Shown: positions 10,061-22,309, counted from the stretch's first letter. The stretch: 64,000 bases of DNA from Capitulum mitella (GCA_030062745.1 CP099846.1:24655701-24719700), one strand, 5' to 3'. The notes: generated by a model from the sequence alone, not told the origin. Made by a program: numbers and translations.

Positions 10061-10127
10061 GCGGGAACCGAACTTGGATCTCTTGGTTACAGGTTAGACA
10101 CGCTGACCACTGAACCACACTTACACC
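10061..10127 (-). ncRNA. tRNA-derived SINE-like sequence
   Basis: The minus strand reads GTGGTTCAGTGGTCAGCGTG, a good pol III A box with D-arm. Then comes CCTGTAACCAAGAGATCC at the anticodon-arm position and AAGTTCGGTTCCC at the B-box position. The B box departs from GGTTCGAATCC, and the anticodon and acceptor stems do not pair, so this is not a working tRNA. It is better read as the head of a tRNA-derived SINE or a decayed tRNA copy. Its 3' extent is unknown. Confidence 0.5.
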
Positions 10128-11707
10128 TGTTGGATGCAGCCAGTTAGCGTTTATAACCTGGAACGCTTATAGGTTATATATGGCAGGTTATATATGTCAA
10201 TCCCGGCACTGATTCCCAGTCCCGGTATCCCGGGATTTCAAAATCATAAATCCAGAATCTCGTGATTGCCTGGCATTAGGATTGGATTTAGGTTACTATG
10301 AACTGAAATGTGTCTCTAGTGGTCCCGAAGCTTCAGGTGCCTATATCGTGCTGGTAAAAGCATCGCAGTAAGCTCATAAAGAGCTGCTGCATAGCTATTC
10401 GACATAAACACAGTATCAGTCCCGCTATTTCGGACTTTGGCGTGGCTTAAGGACTACTGCATTCTCTTGCAGTAGTGCAAGGCGTCATCCTGACGGCGGG
10501 CTAAGATCCTCTCCCATCCCCGGCCAAGATCTTCATGAAAACATCCCCTCCCCCTCCCAGTTCACTAGCTTAGTTGTCTTGCTATCGGACAGACCGTGCT
10601 GTATGAAAGGAGGTAATGTGTTTTGGGTTGATGAATTGCTGGGAAGTTGAGTATTACCCAGTCGGAAATTTTCGGTTTTCAGAAACTTTCCATCGGAAGC
10701 TTTTTAAGCATCCGATGGGAAATTTTCCGACCGTTAGCTTTGCGGGAAATATTCATTGGAAAATCTATGAAAGTTCCCATGGAAAGTTTCCAAATCCTAG
10801 CTTTCCGAGGATTCCGAAAAAAGAGAGAAAAAACGAGAAAAAAAGAAAAAAATCAAAAAATTTCGAAGCATCAAGCACCAAATGTTTACTATAAAGATGT
10901 TCGGCAAATGCCAAAGTTAATGAAGGCAGAAGCCCTGCGGGCAGCTACTATAGGCAGTGCGTTGTAGCACAGCGCTGAGAAGTTGTCTAAATTGTCACCT
11001 TCTGCAGCCACCCAGAAACGTATGCGTTTAGGATAAATGTAAGCCTTCGGATGGGATTTTGTGGGAAAGCTAAGTTTAACTTTTCATTAACTTTTCGTTG
11101 TAGTGTCTCAACTCTCTATCGTATTTGTGATGGAAGGAAAGTGAGCCAGCTTTCCGGAAAGTTTCCCCGGGAGTTTCCATCAATGGAAGGTTGAGATCGC
11201 TGACATTCACGCAGGCACGCGCACACTACTCACTCTGGTCAGCGTCTCCTTCCGCTTTTTGTCGTCGTTACTGCGCATACGTGTTGCATATGTGTTACGC
11301 CTCCATATGTGTTCATCCTTATGTACTGAGAACGGCTTGCGGCTGGGAGCATGCTTGCTTGCGTTCTCTATGCGCATTTCATGCTGCTGATGCTGATATT
11401 TTGTAGTTAATCCCAATAGTTATTTTGCCAGCGAATGCCAACATCATTGGTATTTGTATGCTACTTACGTCGTTTACTGATTTTCCTGCCGTTTTACTTT
11501 GCTGATTACTATTCAGTCCAGCCCTTGCTTTAGTACTGCCTGAATGGGTAAACATAGTATCATCGCCCCAGAGAAGCGGTCAGTCGACTGTCCTAGCGGC
11601 CCAATCCCACGCTGCGTCTCCATGGATGCAAAACATGGCGTCCCTCGGCTGTGCCCAAACTGCAGCCCCGTCCCGGCCTCCCGACTCACGCCCGGCGATG
11701 CTGGCAG
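10128..11707. other. Intergenic with GGAAA/TTTCC-rich patch
   Basis: No gene is supported. From about 10665 to 10800, and again at 11135-11190, GGAAAnTTTCC-type palindromes recur (see findings). An A-rich tract lies at 10815-10865. Confidence 0.5.
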
Positions 11708-11965
11708 GTGTTCCTGAACGGCGTGGCGCTCGTGTCGTCTCCGCACAGGAGGTCTGTCTCGGTCTTCTCAGCCGCCCAGCTGGAGCTGTGCTATGCGGCG
11801 GACCCGAGCTGGCCGCTCTCCTCCGCAGCCGGCCGGGGCCCTCCGGTCAGCGGCGCCCTGGTAGTTTTCTTCCGGCCGGACCTGCTGCTGGCGCTGCGTC
11901 GCCGCTGGTCGTCAGTTTGGCCGCCGCGCCTGGGCTGGACAGCGGCTGGGGCCACTTTGATCTAG
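11708..11965 (+). CDS. Candidate terminal exon, unknown gene
   Basis: After the acceptor ATGCTGGCAG a 258-nt GC-rich frame reads VFLNGVALVSSPHRRSVSVF, later ALVVFFRPDLLLALRRRW, and ends at TAG (11963-11965). It enters in phase 0. Composition matches the exons at 5.8-7.1 kb and differs from its flanks. The frame does not join in phase to the exon ending at 7121 through any donor I can see. It may belong to a separate gene or to an alternative 3' end. No family is recognised. Confidence 0.4.
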   Translation: MFLNGVALVSSPHRRSVSVFSAAQLELCYAADPSWPLSSAAGRGPPVSGALVVFFRPDLLLALRRRWSSVWPPRLGWTAAGATLI

Positions 11966-12519
11966 CTGGTATCTGTCGTTGGTTGGTTGGCGTTGGGACG
12001 AGGGGACGGCCATGGTGGCTGCTGGTGACTGTGATGTGCAGTGGTGACGATGGGTGTCGGGTGAAGTAGAGTGGAGACTGGTGGCGATTGAGGTTGGTGC
12101 GGTACCTAAAGCCCTTTGAAGCGTTTTGTCTTGAGTTTGATGTTGTGTATATCACTAAGCGGTCGTGTCAGCCTGGGACACGACGTTTTGGCCCGAAACC
12201 GTTTGGACCGACAGCACATCTTCGTTCCACATGAAGATCTCGTAACCGTGCAGCTTAGACGTCCCAGGATATACAATAATACACGGCACTATGATCGGCG
12301 TTTTGACATCCTCTCAAAAGATCCATACAAACGTTGGATTATTTATCGAGGCGTGTAACTAAGGTCGTTAGCTTTGCCACACTTTGGTGCAAACAGGGTC
12401 CGTGTAAGTTTTCTGTATCGGAAACCGAACCCGTCCTGTCGATGGGGAGTCTGGCATGCGCATAACCATGCGCATGTGGGAAGGGGTGTACGAGGCCAAG
12501 TGGTTATTGTGCTGGACTC
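11966..12519. other. Flank of repeat element C
   Basis: No gene is supported. The left limit of element C is not defined here, and part of this stretch may belong to it. Confidence 0.4.
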
Positions 12520-13820
12520 AAATAAAGCATTCGGACGAAAACCGAATCCACTTCCATGTTATTCGAAAAGTTCGAAAGGTACACAACAACGATAGGTAGT
12601 TTTGAACTCAGCCTGACACGGGGAATCGTTTGAGATGCTACTTGACCTTATTCAGTCGGGTCTGAATTTTAGTGAGAAACTCTCATCCCATGTAATCGGT
12701 GAGAATATCAATGCACCCGACAAATTTCACTGCCAGGCAGTGTGTTCTTGGTCAGGGTACGCATCCACGAAAAATTCGACAAGTCGTAGGGACCGGCCAA
12801 TTCACGACCGTTGCCCTCAATGTTAAAGCCTATGGTAAATAAAGCATTAGGTAAAAAACCGGTTCTGCATGCATGTTTCTCGAAAAGTTGAAAAATATCG
12901 ATAAACAAGAGGTAGTTTTGAGCTCGGCTTGACACGGGGAGTCGTTTGAGATGCTACTTGACTATATGCAGTTGGCTGTGAATATTAGTGAGAAACTCTT
13001 ACCCCATGTGATCGGTGAGAATATAAATGCAAACTAAAAATTTCACTGCCGGGCAGTGTGTTCTTGGTGAGGCTACCCATACGCCAAAAAATAGAAAAAT
13101 CGTAGGGGCCGGCCAATGCACGACCGTTGCCCTCAATGTTAAAGCCTATGGGAAATAAAGTATTAGGTTAAAAACCGAAACGACATGTGTACTACTCAAA
13201 AACTTGAAAAGATATCGATAAACAAAAGGTAGTTTTGAGCTCGGCTTGACACGGGGAGTCGTTTGAGGTGGTACTTGACTATATGCAGTCGGTTGTGAAT
13301 TTTAGTGAGAAATTCTCACCCCATGTGATCGGTGAGAATATCAATGCACCCGGCAAATTTCACTGCCAGGCAGTGTGTTCTTGGTCAGGGTATCCATACA
13401 CGAAAAATTCGACAAATCGTAGGGGCCGGCCAATTCACGACCGTTGCCCTCAATGTTAAAGCCTATGGCAAATAAAACATTAGGTAAAAAACCGGTTCTG
13501 CATGCATGTTTCTCAAAAAGTTGAAAAGATATCGATAAGCAAGAGGTAGTTTTGAGCTCGGCTTGACACGGGTAGATCGTTTGAGATGCTACTTGACTAT
13601 ATGCAGTTGGCTGTGAATATTAGTGAGAAACTCTTACCCCTTTATTGATAACTGGCTCTGGAGGCCAAAGAATTGGATGCACCCAACATTAAATTGCACC
13701 ATCGTGTTCAGCTCGTCGAGATGCATCATATGGTGTATTTTGGGCGCTTTTGAAGGGGTCGCTTGTATGGACTGACCGTGGGCTGAGCGTGGGCTGACCG
13801 TGGGCTATCTTGACACACAT
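12520..13820 (+). mobile_element. Repeat element C with 317-bp tandem core
   Basis: The landmark TGAGATGCTACTTGAC recurs at 12631, 12947, 13264 (as TGAGGTGGTA) and 13582, giving periods of 316-318 bp. A more divergent partial unit starts near 12520. After the last partial unit a unique stretch leads to a tail with GGGCTGACCGTGGGCTGAGC-type repeats (13772-13806), and the element ends near CTTGACACA. The inverted copy at 4836-5375 shares core, tail and end. The units can be read as a 63-codon ORF (12635-12826 and 13268-13459), but the second unit has an early stop, so coding is doubtful. A tandem core with unique flanks recalls non-autonomous elements of several classes, and I cannot name the class. 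Confidence 0.75.
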
Positions 13821-15687
13821 TATTATTTGGGACATCGGCCACTGCAAATTGCGCTGAACCGGTTTTCAGGGGGCTTTGTCAGCGCTTTTCTAGCCCATTC
13901 ACAGAGAAATCTGAGTAAAGTCTACACGGCGAATCATGTGATTAATGCACCTAGACTCATGGAGGGACGGCAATAAGGTTGGTGAGCATGAATAGAATCT
14001 CATGATCGCAAGTGCTGCCATCTTAACATTCAGGACCAACTGGAGCGACACCAACAACAAAATTCGGGAATGAGGTACGTGCCCGGCGCTATAGTAGAGA
14101 AATATACTGACGACGACAGGTGGACATGAATCATGGTCAGGGGCACGGGAACTCCTCGTCAGTTGGGGAGGGGGAGGGGGGCGAAAAGCATTTTGGACTG
14201 AAGCCCGCCTTGGCCCCATGGCTCACGCGCCCATGATTATGGTCGTAGTTTTTAATCTTTGGCAAGTGATGCGGTCCAATGTTCATCGGTATCCCGATCA
14301 TTTTGGGAAACAAACATAGGACCATATGGGGTGAGCATCCACGAGGACTTGGAGTCCCTGAGACAATAAGCAGGTGCACACTGGCGGATCCAGAAGGCGG
14401 GGGGGGGAGCTGCATCGGGCCACGACTCCCCTTTTGCTGTACAACTGGAGGTCATCATGCATTTTATCCTGCCCTTTTGAGGACGAAAACTGCAAACATT
14501 TTCTTTCAGAAACATTTTCATTAACTGGGAAAGAAAGGACAGTTTGGGACACGCATTTACATGACATTTTTGAGGGAGGTAGAGTACGCATTTTGATTCA
14601 TGAAATAAGAGAGCATTTATGTTGGTTTGTTATCTTTCTTTTCACAGCATTTTTTTCAAGAGTTCCATATCAAGACTTGGTGTAACTGGAGTTTACAAAA
14701 ACCCTTGCAATTTCCAGAGTTGTCCCACCCCGCGGCAGTTCGGAACCCACGGCCCCCTTTTGTCCCATTGACTGTTGCTATGCGCTGCTACGCCATGTTC
14801 CTATCTGTACTCCTCTTTAGCTGCTACTCATGCGCATGCAAATTCACCTTTGGCTTCAAAATGTACTTAACGAAATGTTATTTTTCTGTTAAACATGCCG
14901 GAATTCCGCAAGGCTTTACTGCAAGCTGAAGACATATGTGAGATTCCACTGACACAAATTGCACACGAAACATGTGTCGTCATCTCCGAGATCGGCGCAC
15001 TCATCGTACGCACATTTCTTGCGTTCTGCGCATCGCACTCACGCCTTGCAAGACACGGAACACCCTTTCAGAACAGCACAGGCAGGTAACGTCCACGTCA
15101 CCTTCGCCATCCGTGTCATTTTGTTGCACATTGTGGCGTTTTTTTTTGTGCTGCTTCCTGGTGGTACTTACGCATTTTCTGGACATGACTGCTTGAATTT
15201 TTTCTTGCCTTTTTTGCGTCTCATTCTTCTTTCTTCGTCGTTTGCTCTTCCTGGGTCCAAGTTCGGCATTCAGCTCTTCCTGTTCTACAGGCAGGAACTT
15301 AAATTACATTAATATCCTCATTTCGTGGCCTTTTCTTTATCCTCCTCTCTTCCTCTTTTTGGCATTGGCATGACATCTTATGACCAGTGAGCTTCTTAAG
15401 TACTCTGTCGGTGCTGGCAATGGCATCTACCATTGCCATCTGAAGTTTCTGGGCCGAGCTGGCCACCAGGCGGTGCACCAGCTGCACAGCCCAATGCACC
15501 GTCTGACATGCCCTGAGTGAGTTATCAGGCGCAGCAGCAGCATTGCTGGTACGGCCACTGCAACTTCCAGCTGGGTTCTCCAGCTGGGTGATCAAGTGCT
15601 GGCTGTGCTGACGCCCGTTACCCGGGCTTCTGGTTCCTCACGTTCCGCTGCGACGAAGCCGTCTCCAAAGATGAACTGCTCGGTAGA
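13821..15687. other. Intergenic, no gene supported
   Basis: Open frames of about 90-117 codons occur but have no splice or domain support. At 14381 a CACTGGCGGATCCAG motif followed by a G run looks like the terminus of a dispersed repeat, but no second end was found. Confidence 0.45.
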
Positions 15688-15780
15688 TAGACGGACAAAC
15701 AGATAGATAAATAGATAGCTAGATAGACAGACAGACAGACAGATATATAGATAGAGAGATAGATAGATGGATAGATAGAC

Positions 15781-15839
<59 letters not shown>

Positions 15840-15871
15840 CAGATAGATAGGCAGATAGATAGATAGATAGG

Positions 15872-15937
<66 letters not shown>

Positions 15938-15938
15938 T

Positions 15939-15970
<32 letters not shown>

Positions 15971-16037
15971 GTAGGTAGATAGACAGATAGATAGGTAGAC
16001 AGATGGATAGGCAGATAGACAGATAGATAGATAGATG

Positions 16038-16089
<52 letters not shown>

Positions 16090-16148
16090 GATAGATAGGT
16101 AGGTAGATAGAGACATGGATAGGTAGACAGATGGATAGGCAAATAGAC

Positions 16149-16179
<31 letters not shown>

Positions 16180-16188
16180 CAGATAATG
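15688..16188. repeat. GATA microsatellite, about 500 bp
   Basis: A tract of AGAT/GATA tetranucleotides with GACA, GATG and GGTA variants, flanked on the right by a GA-rich segment. The 200-codon open frames on the minus strand (runs of YLSIYLSI) are artefacts of the repeat. Confidence 0.95.
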
Positions 16189-17900
16189 AAAGAGAGCGAG
16201 AGAGGGAGGGAGTGGGAGAGAGAGAACAAAACTCAAGTGTTAAAATCCTACGTCAGTATTATTTTTTCTTTTTATGCGCGTTTGCAGTGAAGACTTAGGG
16301 CATACCTATGAAACATCTGTGAGACTTTTTATGTTCACCCCACCTTGCCCTAGGCGACGGCCGCAACTGCCTGCTGTATTCCAGCGGGGCTCCACTTATT
16401 ACTGTCCGTTTTTGTCCTGTAGCTGCAAAATTATGATGGGGCCAGACAGGGCCTCTCGGTCCTGTCCTGACCCTCTGGTGACATTTCTAAAACAGGTGAC
16501 CACTATCGGCACAATGATAAAATTCCAGGCACGGCAGCATGTGCAAAAACAAACACTTATCAAAAAGCAGTTGACGGGCACAGATGCAGGAAATGAGCTC
16601 TTACCTGCTCTGACTTATGAATCTCGAACTATATCCTGATCTTGGATCAAAGTGAGGAAAAAGGACCATTTCTCATTTTCGGCCCAGCTGCGGTGCGCAG
16701 TCTGACCCGGAAGGCAGTCTGTAGTTCACTGCTGGTTCTGGGCTTCTTTTGGGCGAGATTAATGTCCGATAGTACCATTGCTTTTAGTTGTAGAGGAAGG
16801 AGAAGGGGTTCGATATACATCGGGGGCGCAAGTTGCCCTGCGGCAGTGTCCTTCGGCCAGCTCATCTAACGGTCAGTCTTAAAATACATCAGCTGTCAGC
16901 GCCGGTATCCGTTTAAGGATCCTAAGTTGGCTGCAACCCAGTAACACCCGCCGCGACATGCATTCTTATTGTTCTACAACCACACTTCCCCACTTTTTAA
17001 TTTTCCGAAACGACGAAACAAAGCGGTCGAAATCCGAGAGAAATCAACATTTCGGTTAGGCTGGGCTGCATGGATAGGGATTCCACCATCCCCCCCCCAG
17101 CACCTGATCTGGATCCGTCGTTGATGGAAACCGGCAATTAGTTTCAACGCTACATTTTTTTATAGAAACATAGGAGACGCGTTGAAATTTTGGTTACGGC
17201 GGCCATGGCCAGAATGCAAGGTAGTCAATGTGCGCACATTCCACGGACAACGATCTCAACATTTTAATCGTTATAATCCTTTTTTTATTTTTGTTCGCCT
17301 GCACGGCTAATAAATACAGTAGCTCGGAATATGGCAGAAATATAGCTAAGTTATGGTTAAATACGGCTAATAAATACGGTTTGCAGGCAGCTCTAGCTCC
17401 GTGTTTGCAGTATCTGTTGTCCATCGAAGAACCTGATATTTTGTTGACAGCCCCAGAAATCTAAAGGGCGTTTCAAAAGTCTCGCTGCTCATTCTTTTTG
17501 ACCTTGTATATTTTCTATGGCCCTAACTGAAGTGAACGTGGTATCAGACGGAAGCGAGAAAGACATAGTTTTGTGTTATCACGTATGGAAAACGATGCCA
17601 CTTAATGCTGCTCGCTGTGAGCGATGCACGAGAGCGCGTGCGAAAACATAACTTCATCAGCACTAGCCAGCGGAGCATGGTCAATATTCTTCATTTTCGT
17701 GTGTTTTTTTTTTTTTTAAGTCGGCCCGTGTTCCTGGTTCACGACCGTAAACTTTTTCCTTCAGATAGTCGCACAAAAAAGTCAGGGTGGTCAGACCTGG
17801 TGACTTCGCAGTTGTCACCGAAAATCGTCAAGCACGCCCATCGTCTCTTCGCGGTGTGTCAAGTTGCTTCGTCTTCCTGAAACCAAGAATGGCGGTGGAC
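16189..17900. other. Intergenic, nothing recognised
   Basis: Open frames are short and both strands are equally open. I see no gene, RNA or named repeat. Confidence 0.45.
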
Positions 17901-17973
17901 CGTACAAAGCTGCGGCTTTGTACGTACTTTGTTTACGTTTTTACTTAAGCCGTACGTTTTGTACGTACGGCTT
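17901..17973. repeat. Two perfect 10-bp hairpins, GTAC-rich
   Basis: CGTACAAAGC (17901-17910) pairs with GCTTTGTACG (17915-17924) across a 4-base loop. AAGCCGTACG (17947-17956) pairs with CGTACGGCTT (17964-17973) across 7 bases. GGCTTTGTACG recurs, linking the two. A related hairpin, GTACAAG/CTTGTAC, is at 18283-18302. Confidence 0.7.
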
Positions 17974-20192
17974 TGTACGGCTTTCGCGGTGCGTACCCCC
18001 ATTTGCTGTTGCAGCTGTGTCTTCAGCATTCTCAAAAAAGTATGGCTCGATGATTCTATCGTGTGTCATCCCACATTACACCGTTATGCTCTGTAGATGC
18101 ACACTTATTGAGCTAAGCGACTGTGGATTTTCTGTTGCCCAAACACGGCGATTTTGCTTGCTGGCAAGGCCCCACGGCTTCATCGGACATGAAAATCGTT
18201 TTTCTTGCCAATGTTACTGAGCCGCTCTAAGAAATTCTTGGACGAATGTCAACCTCTTTTTTGTCATGAGGTTCAAGATGCTGTACAAGCTAGATCTTGT
18301 ACGCATGACAGTGCAGCCTCTTACGGAAAAAAAGCCTTACGGATGACACCTACAACCCCAGTTGCGCTGCTGGACAGCGCAGTGGCTTCTGAGGGCCATG
18401 AAGAACGTCGTCCTGCACCTTCTCAATGTAGAACATTTGACGGGCGGCCATGGCATTTTCTGTCAACCACAACACCGCTCCCCCTGAACCGGGCCATAAA
18501 GCGGTAGATGGCAGTGCATGCGGGTGCAGGCGCCACACGGTTAGCTTTTCGAAGCGTCCTAAGAGCCGCTGTTACAGCGAAGCTGTTTCGCAAACACAGT
18601 TCTTCAGCCTGGGTGCCCTCAAAATCGATACAGTTTATTTTCGCGCGCCCAAGACTCTTTTCGAGAACATGAAAGGCTGAAACTGGTTTGAATCAAGGCC
18701 ATATATTTGTTATGAACATAAATTGTGAAGCTTGGAGAACACGTTGGTCTCCAAAATCGCTTTATTAAATGCGCGTGCGCTGATTAGCATGTCGTTAAAA
18801 GTGCGACAGGACTTCTGAAACGCCTGTAGATAATGAAGACACACAATGATTATAATTATTCGTGTCGCCTTTGATATCAAATAAGCTTCCGAAGGAAAAG
18901 TGGAGGGGCGGGATTTTCAGTCAATGAACTGTCGCTGAGCGTCCGGTAACAGCAAAATTAAGTACTATCGTCTTATAGTTCTGTCGTCCACTATTAGCTA
19001 CTTCCACAATATGAAGAAAATCGTTGTCAGTAATGCATTGCCTTGTATTATAGCCTTATTTTCGTTGGACCCATGATAAATGTTAGTAGGGGCTGGCCAA
19101 CGTACTATGCATCTGCCTCCAGTAGACCCGCGTTATTCGCGACTTCGCCATCCACGGTTTCGCATATTCGCGGATTTTAAGGGAAATCATCCAAAAAAGA
19201 AAAAGGCACAAGGAGGATATCTCCTACATTTCTCGCGGTGGATGCTGTTTCTAGTGACCCATAGTGCTTTTATTGCATGTTTCCGATGAAAAATACTTTT
19301 TTAAATGGTTATGCTGAGCAGTCAGTATAGGTACGTGCTATGCTGTACAGGAAGCATACATTCTGCGGCATAAGCAAATCTCTCTCCCTCTCTCTTTCCT
19401 CGTGGTGAGAGCTTGTTTGTAGTTGGTTCAAGGGGTAGGGTCCCTTTGAATACGTCCTGCTTCTTTCTATCCTCTTGCCCGGATAAACGTCAGGCTCAAT
19501 CATAGGCCAACGGTACTTCATCGTCTTCTTCATTGTAATTTTATCGGTGAGTACTATACATTCTAACCAGCAAGACTTGTGTAATGCTATGTTTATGCAT
19601 CTGTGCATTTTTTTCAGGAAGTATTACTGTATAACTGTGCCTTAACGGCATTCACTTACCTTGTAGAAGGTCTGTGGTTAGTGGGAATAACTTGAATAGT
19701 GAAAATATTCGTTTCGGGAGTTAGGTTTCGACTATTCGCGGATTCGCGTTCTTCACGGTGATGGGTGGTACATAGTCCTGGCGAATAACGGGGGTCCACT
19801 GTAATTCGAAAAGCATTTGTTACCATCCGCCGACCTTTGGTATTCGGAGGGAATGCTCAGTTGGCATCGCTCGGTCACGGCTGTGTCGTTGAACTATTGG
19901 GGATGCGGCAAAATCCGTTATTTCAGGCATCAGCGTCAGATCCGAATTCTGTTTTGGCAGTAGCAATATTTCTAATACCAAAACAGTGTGTGTCAGTGTC
20001 AATATCAGTCGATGTAAAAATACTACTACTTAAGTACATGCATACGATCATAAATGCTGGTGTAGGTAGTTGCGATCAGTCTTATGCCTATATCGTTAGC
20101 TTATGCGTGATTTTTAAATATATTGTATTGAGAAAGGTCATCATTTTTATTTATTTATGCACTTATTTATACGCATCGTGGCGTAACTACAT
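17974..20192. other. Intergenic, nothing recognised
   Basis: Apart from the small hairpin at 18283-18302 I see no feature. Open frames are below 145 codons and lack support. Confidence 0.45.
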
Positions 20193-20485
20193 GCAATATG
20201 GCTTTCCTGGGCCACGATTCGAGCATGTATCAAATGGTGAGTCAAATGGTAACGTTGGCGCACAATAACAAAGCATACATTCGGTCATGCAGGGCAAGAT
20301 ACAAAAAATCGCCTAATCAGGACTGGACGGGACCTGACTGGACAGGGCAGACAGACAGTACCACACAATATAGCTTTTTTGAGCCTCCAGTCGAGCATAT
20401 ATAAAACCCTGGGTCAAGTGGTAACGTTCACTTACAACAAAACATACACTCGGTCATGTAGGCTAATATACACAGTCGCTTGTAA
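20193..20485. repeat. Diverged tandem duplication
   Basis: About 125 bp at 20193-20318 recurs at 20365-20485. Shared landmarks in order are CAATAT-GCTTT, TCGAGCAT, GGTAACGTT, AAAACATACA/AAAGCATACA and CGGTCATG. The copies differ at many sites. Confidence 0.6.
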
Positions 20486-20660
20486 GTCATAATATAAACA
20501 AAGTCAGGACTACCTAGCTGGCTTCTCAACATGTAGTTTCGCGCTTTGTTCTTGAAGAGCTCTGGGTCCGGAGCACGGATAGTGTGAGGCTAGTCATGAA
20601 ATTCCGTCTTAGTTGAATTTTTTAGGGCCATTTCTTGCTAATCACTTCTCTTGTTCCCCT

Positions 20661-21879
20661 TTAACCCTATTCCCGGAGGGCTAGACGGTATGGTCGATTC
20701 CCGGCAGGGGGGGGGATTCGGCCCCGCCCGAGATCTCGAGAACTACTTGTGCGATTTCATCGCAACAAACGGCAATCGATTCGCCGTGACGTGAACTACA
20801 TTTTTATCAAAAGAAATTTTCAAAATTTCGAAATTTGTGGATACAGGGGGGCAAAAAGGTCAAAATGGGGGGTACTTTTGGACTTCTTATAACTCCGTTG
20901 TTTATGAGCCGATTTCGATGAAACTGGCATAAATCGAGAGATTATGGATAGGGCTTTTACCATGGGTCCGCAAATCTGAAATTTTGAGAAAATTCATGGG
21001 CGTTCACAGGGTTTCAAAAATAGGAGGATTAGTTTTCTAACAACTGAATGAACAAAAGAGGCAAACACTCTTTTTTGGCTTCTGCTAGTCATGTTATACT
21101 AAAGAAGTAAAAATCGCATTACAATGTTTGTATAATGTTAGCATAGGCGGTGCCAGGGACATGAAAAAGGGGGAACTGTCACGGTCACACGTTTCTCAGA
21201 TCAACTTGTGACCTTTGACCTTAAATGACCTCCAGTGACCTTGGGGTCACTTTGAATAATCTCGTGTGCATTTAATATTATCTGTAAACGTTTTCAATCA
21301 TTTGAATTCACTCTATTTCAAAAATTTCATTTTATGGCTATTGCGATATAGGGTACGCGCACTGACATTTTAGGTCATATCTCCGTGACCCGACCTGATA
21401 TCAAGCTGAAACTTGGTACACAAATAGAGGGCACCCTTCTACGTCATATATATTCCGGGTTTGGCATTTGAAAGAATGACGCCAAAATTATAGCGAAAAA
21501 ACAAATTTTGACTTTTGACCTTGACCTGACCTTGTAAAATGACCTCAGATAAACAAAATTATATCTGCACATTGCCCAACTATTTGCCTGTACACCCATA
21601 TAAAGTTTTAAGTTCCTTTATCTTTAAAACTCTGTTTTTGGCAGACATTTTCATTTTACCCTCAACATGGCCAAAAATGGCATGAGGTGCCTCCCAAAAA
21701 CGTTGCCTGGCTCCGCCCCTGACCAAAATAGAATTATGAAATTTTGTCACAGCACGTAGAAAGAATAGCTAGGAAAAGTGACCAAGTTTCGTGAAGCTGC
21801 GTTAAAAAGCCTGGAATTGGCAAGCAAAAAACCCGAGGGGGGCGGATTCCGCCCCCCCCCCTGCCGGGAATAGGGTTAA
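20661..21879 (+). mobile_element. piggyBac-like MITE, family B copy 1
   Basis: A 1219-bp element with TTAA at both ends (20661-20664, 21876-21879) and terminal inverted repeats TTAACCCTATTCCCGG. On the right the repeat runs straight into CAGGGGGG. On the left 28 extra bases, ending in a second ATTCCCGG, intervene first. The inner repeat forms a G-run hairpin around CGGAATCCG. Copy 2 at 46343-47556 confirms both ends. Internally it carries clusters of TGACCT (about 21206-21250 and 21510-21545). There is no transposase frame. Confidence 0.85.
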
Positions 21880-22309
21880 ATTATTTTTTGTTATATGTGT
21901 CACATAGGCCGCAAGATGCCTATTTGCAACGAATCCTACAATCTTACGATCTCAGCATATGGCGATGTCCACGTTCGACTATACCGAGCATATTAAGCTA
22001 TAGAAGAGAAAGATGTAACGAGTTACATTTTGGCTCTTTATTGCAGGCATACAAAAATTCAAAATCTTTTACATTCTGGCTTCTGAGACGACGCTGGCTT
22101 AGCGTCGATGCACTTGTAGTTCGTTCCTAGGGGGCAGCATCAACCAGAGGTCCCACAGGCTGTTTTTGTGTGACTCTGAAAAACAGCCGATTAGGATTCC
22201 AAATTTAGACCAGCCGAACGCCAAACCCGGATACCCAGTTACACTGTGACATGTCGAAGCCACGTGAAGTCTCAGAAGCGGAAGGATACCAAGGTGAAAA
22301 AAGATTCGG
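21880..22309. other. Intergenic, nothing recognised
   Basis: No gene or repeat is seen between the MITE and the 38-bp minisatellite. Confidence 0.45.

Noticed and set aside
14375-14410. CACTGGCGGATCCAG plus G run as a hAT terminus
   Set aside because: No opposite terminus and no 8-bp target duplication found.
15592-16236. Minus-strand frames of 203-214 codons
   Set aside because: Translation of the GATA microsatellite, runs of YLSI.
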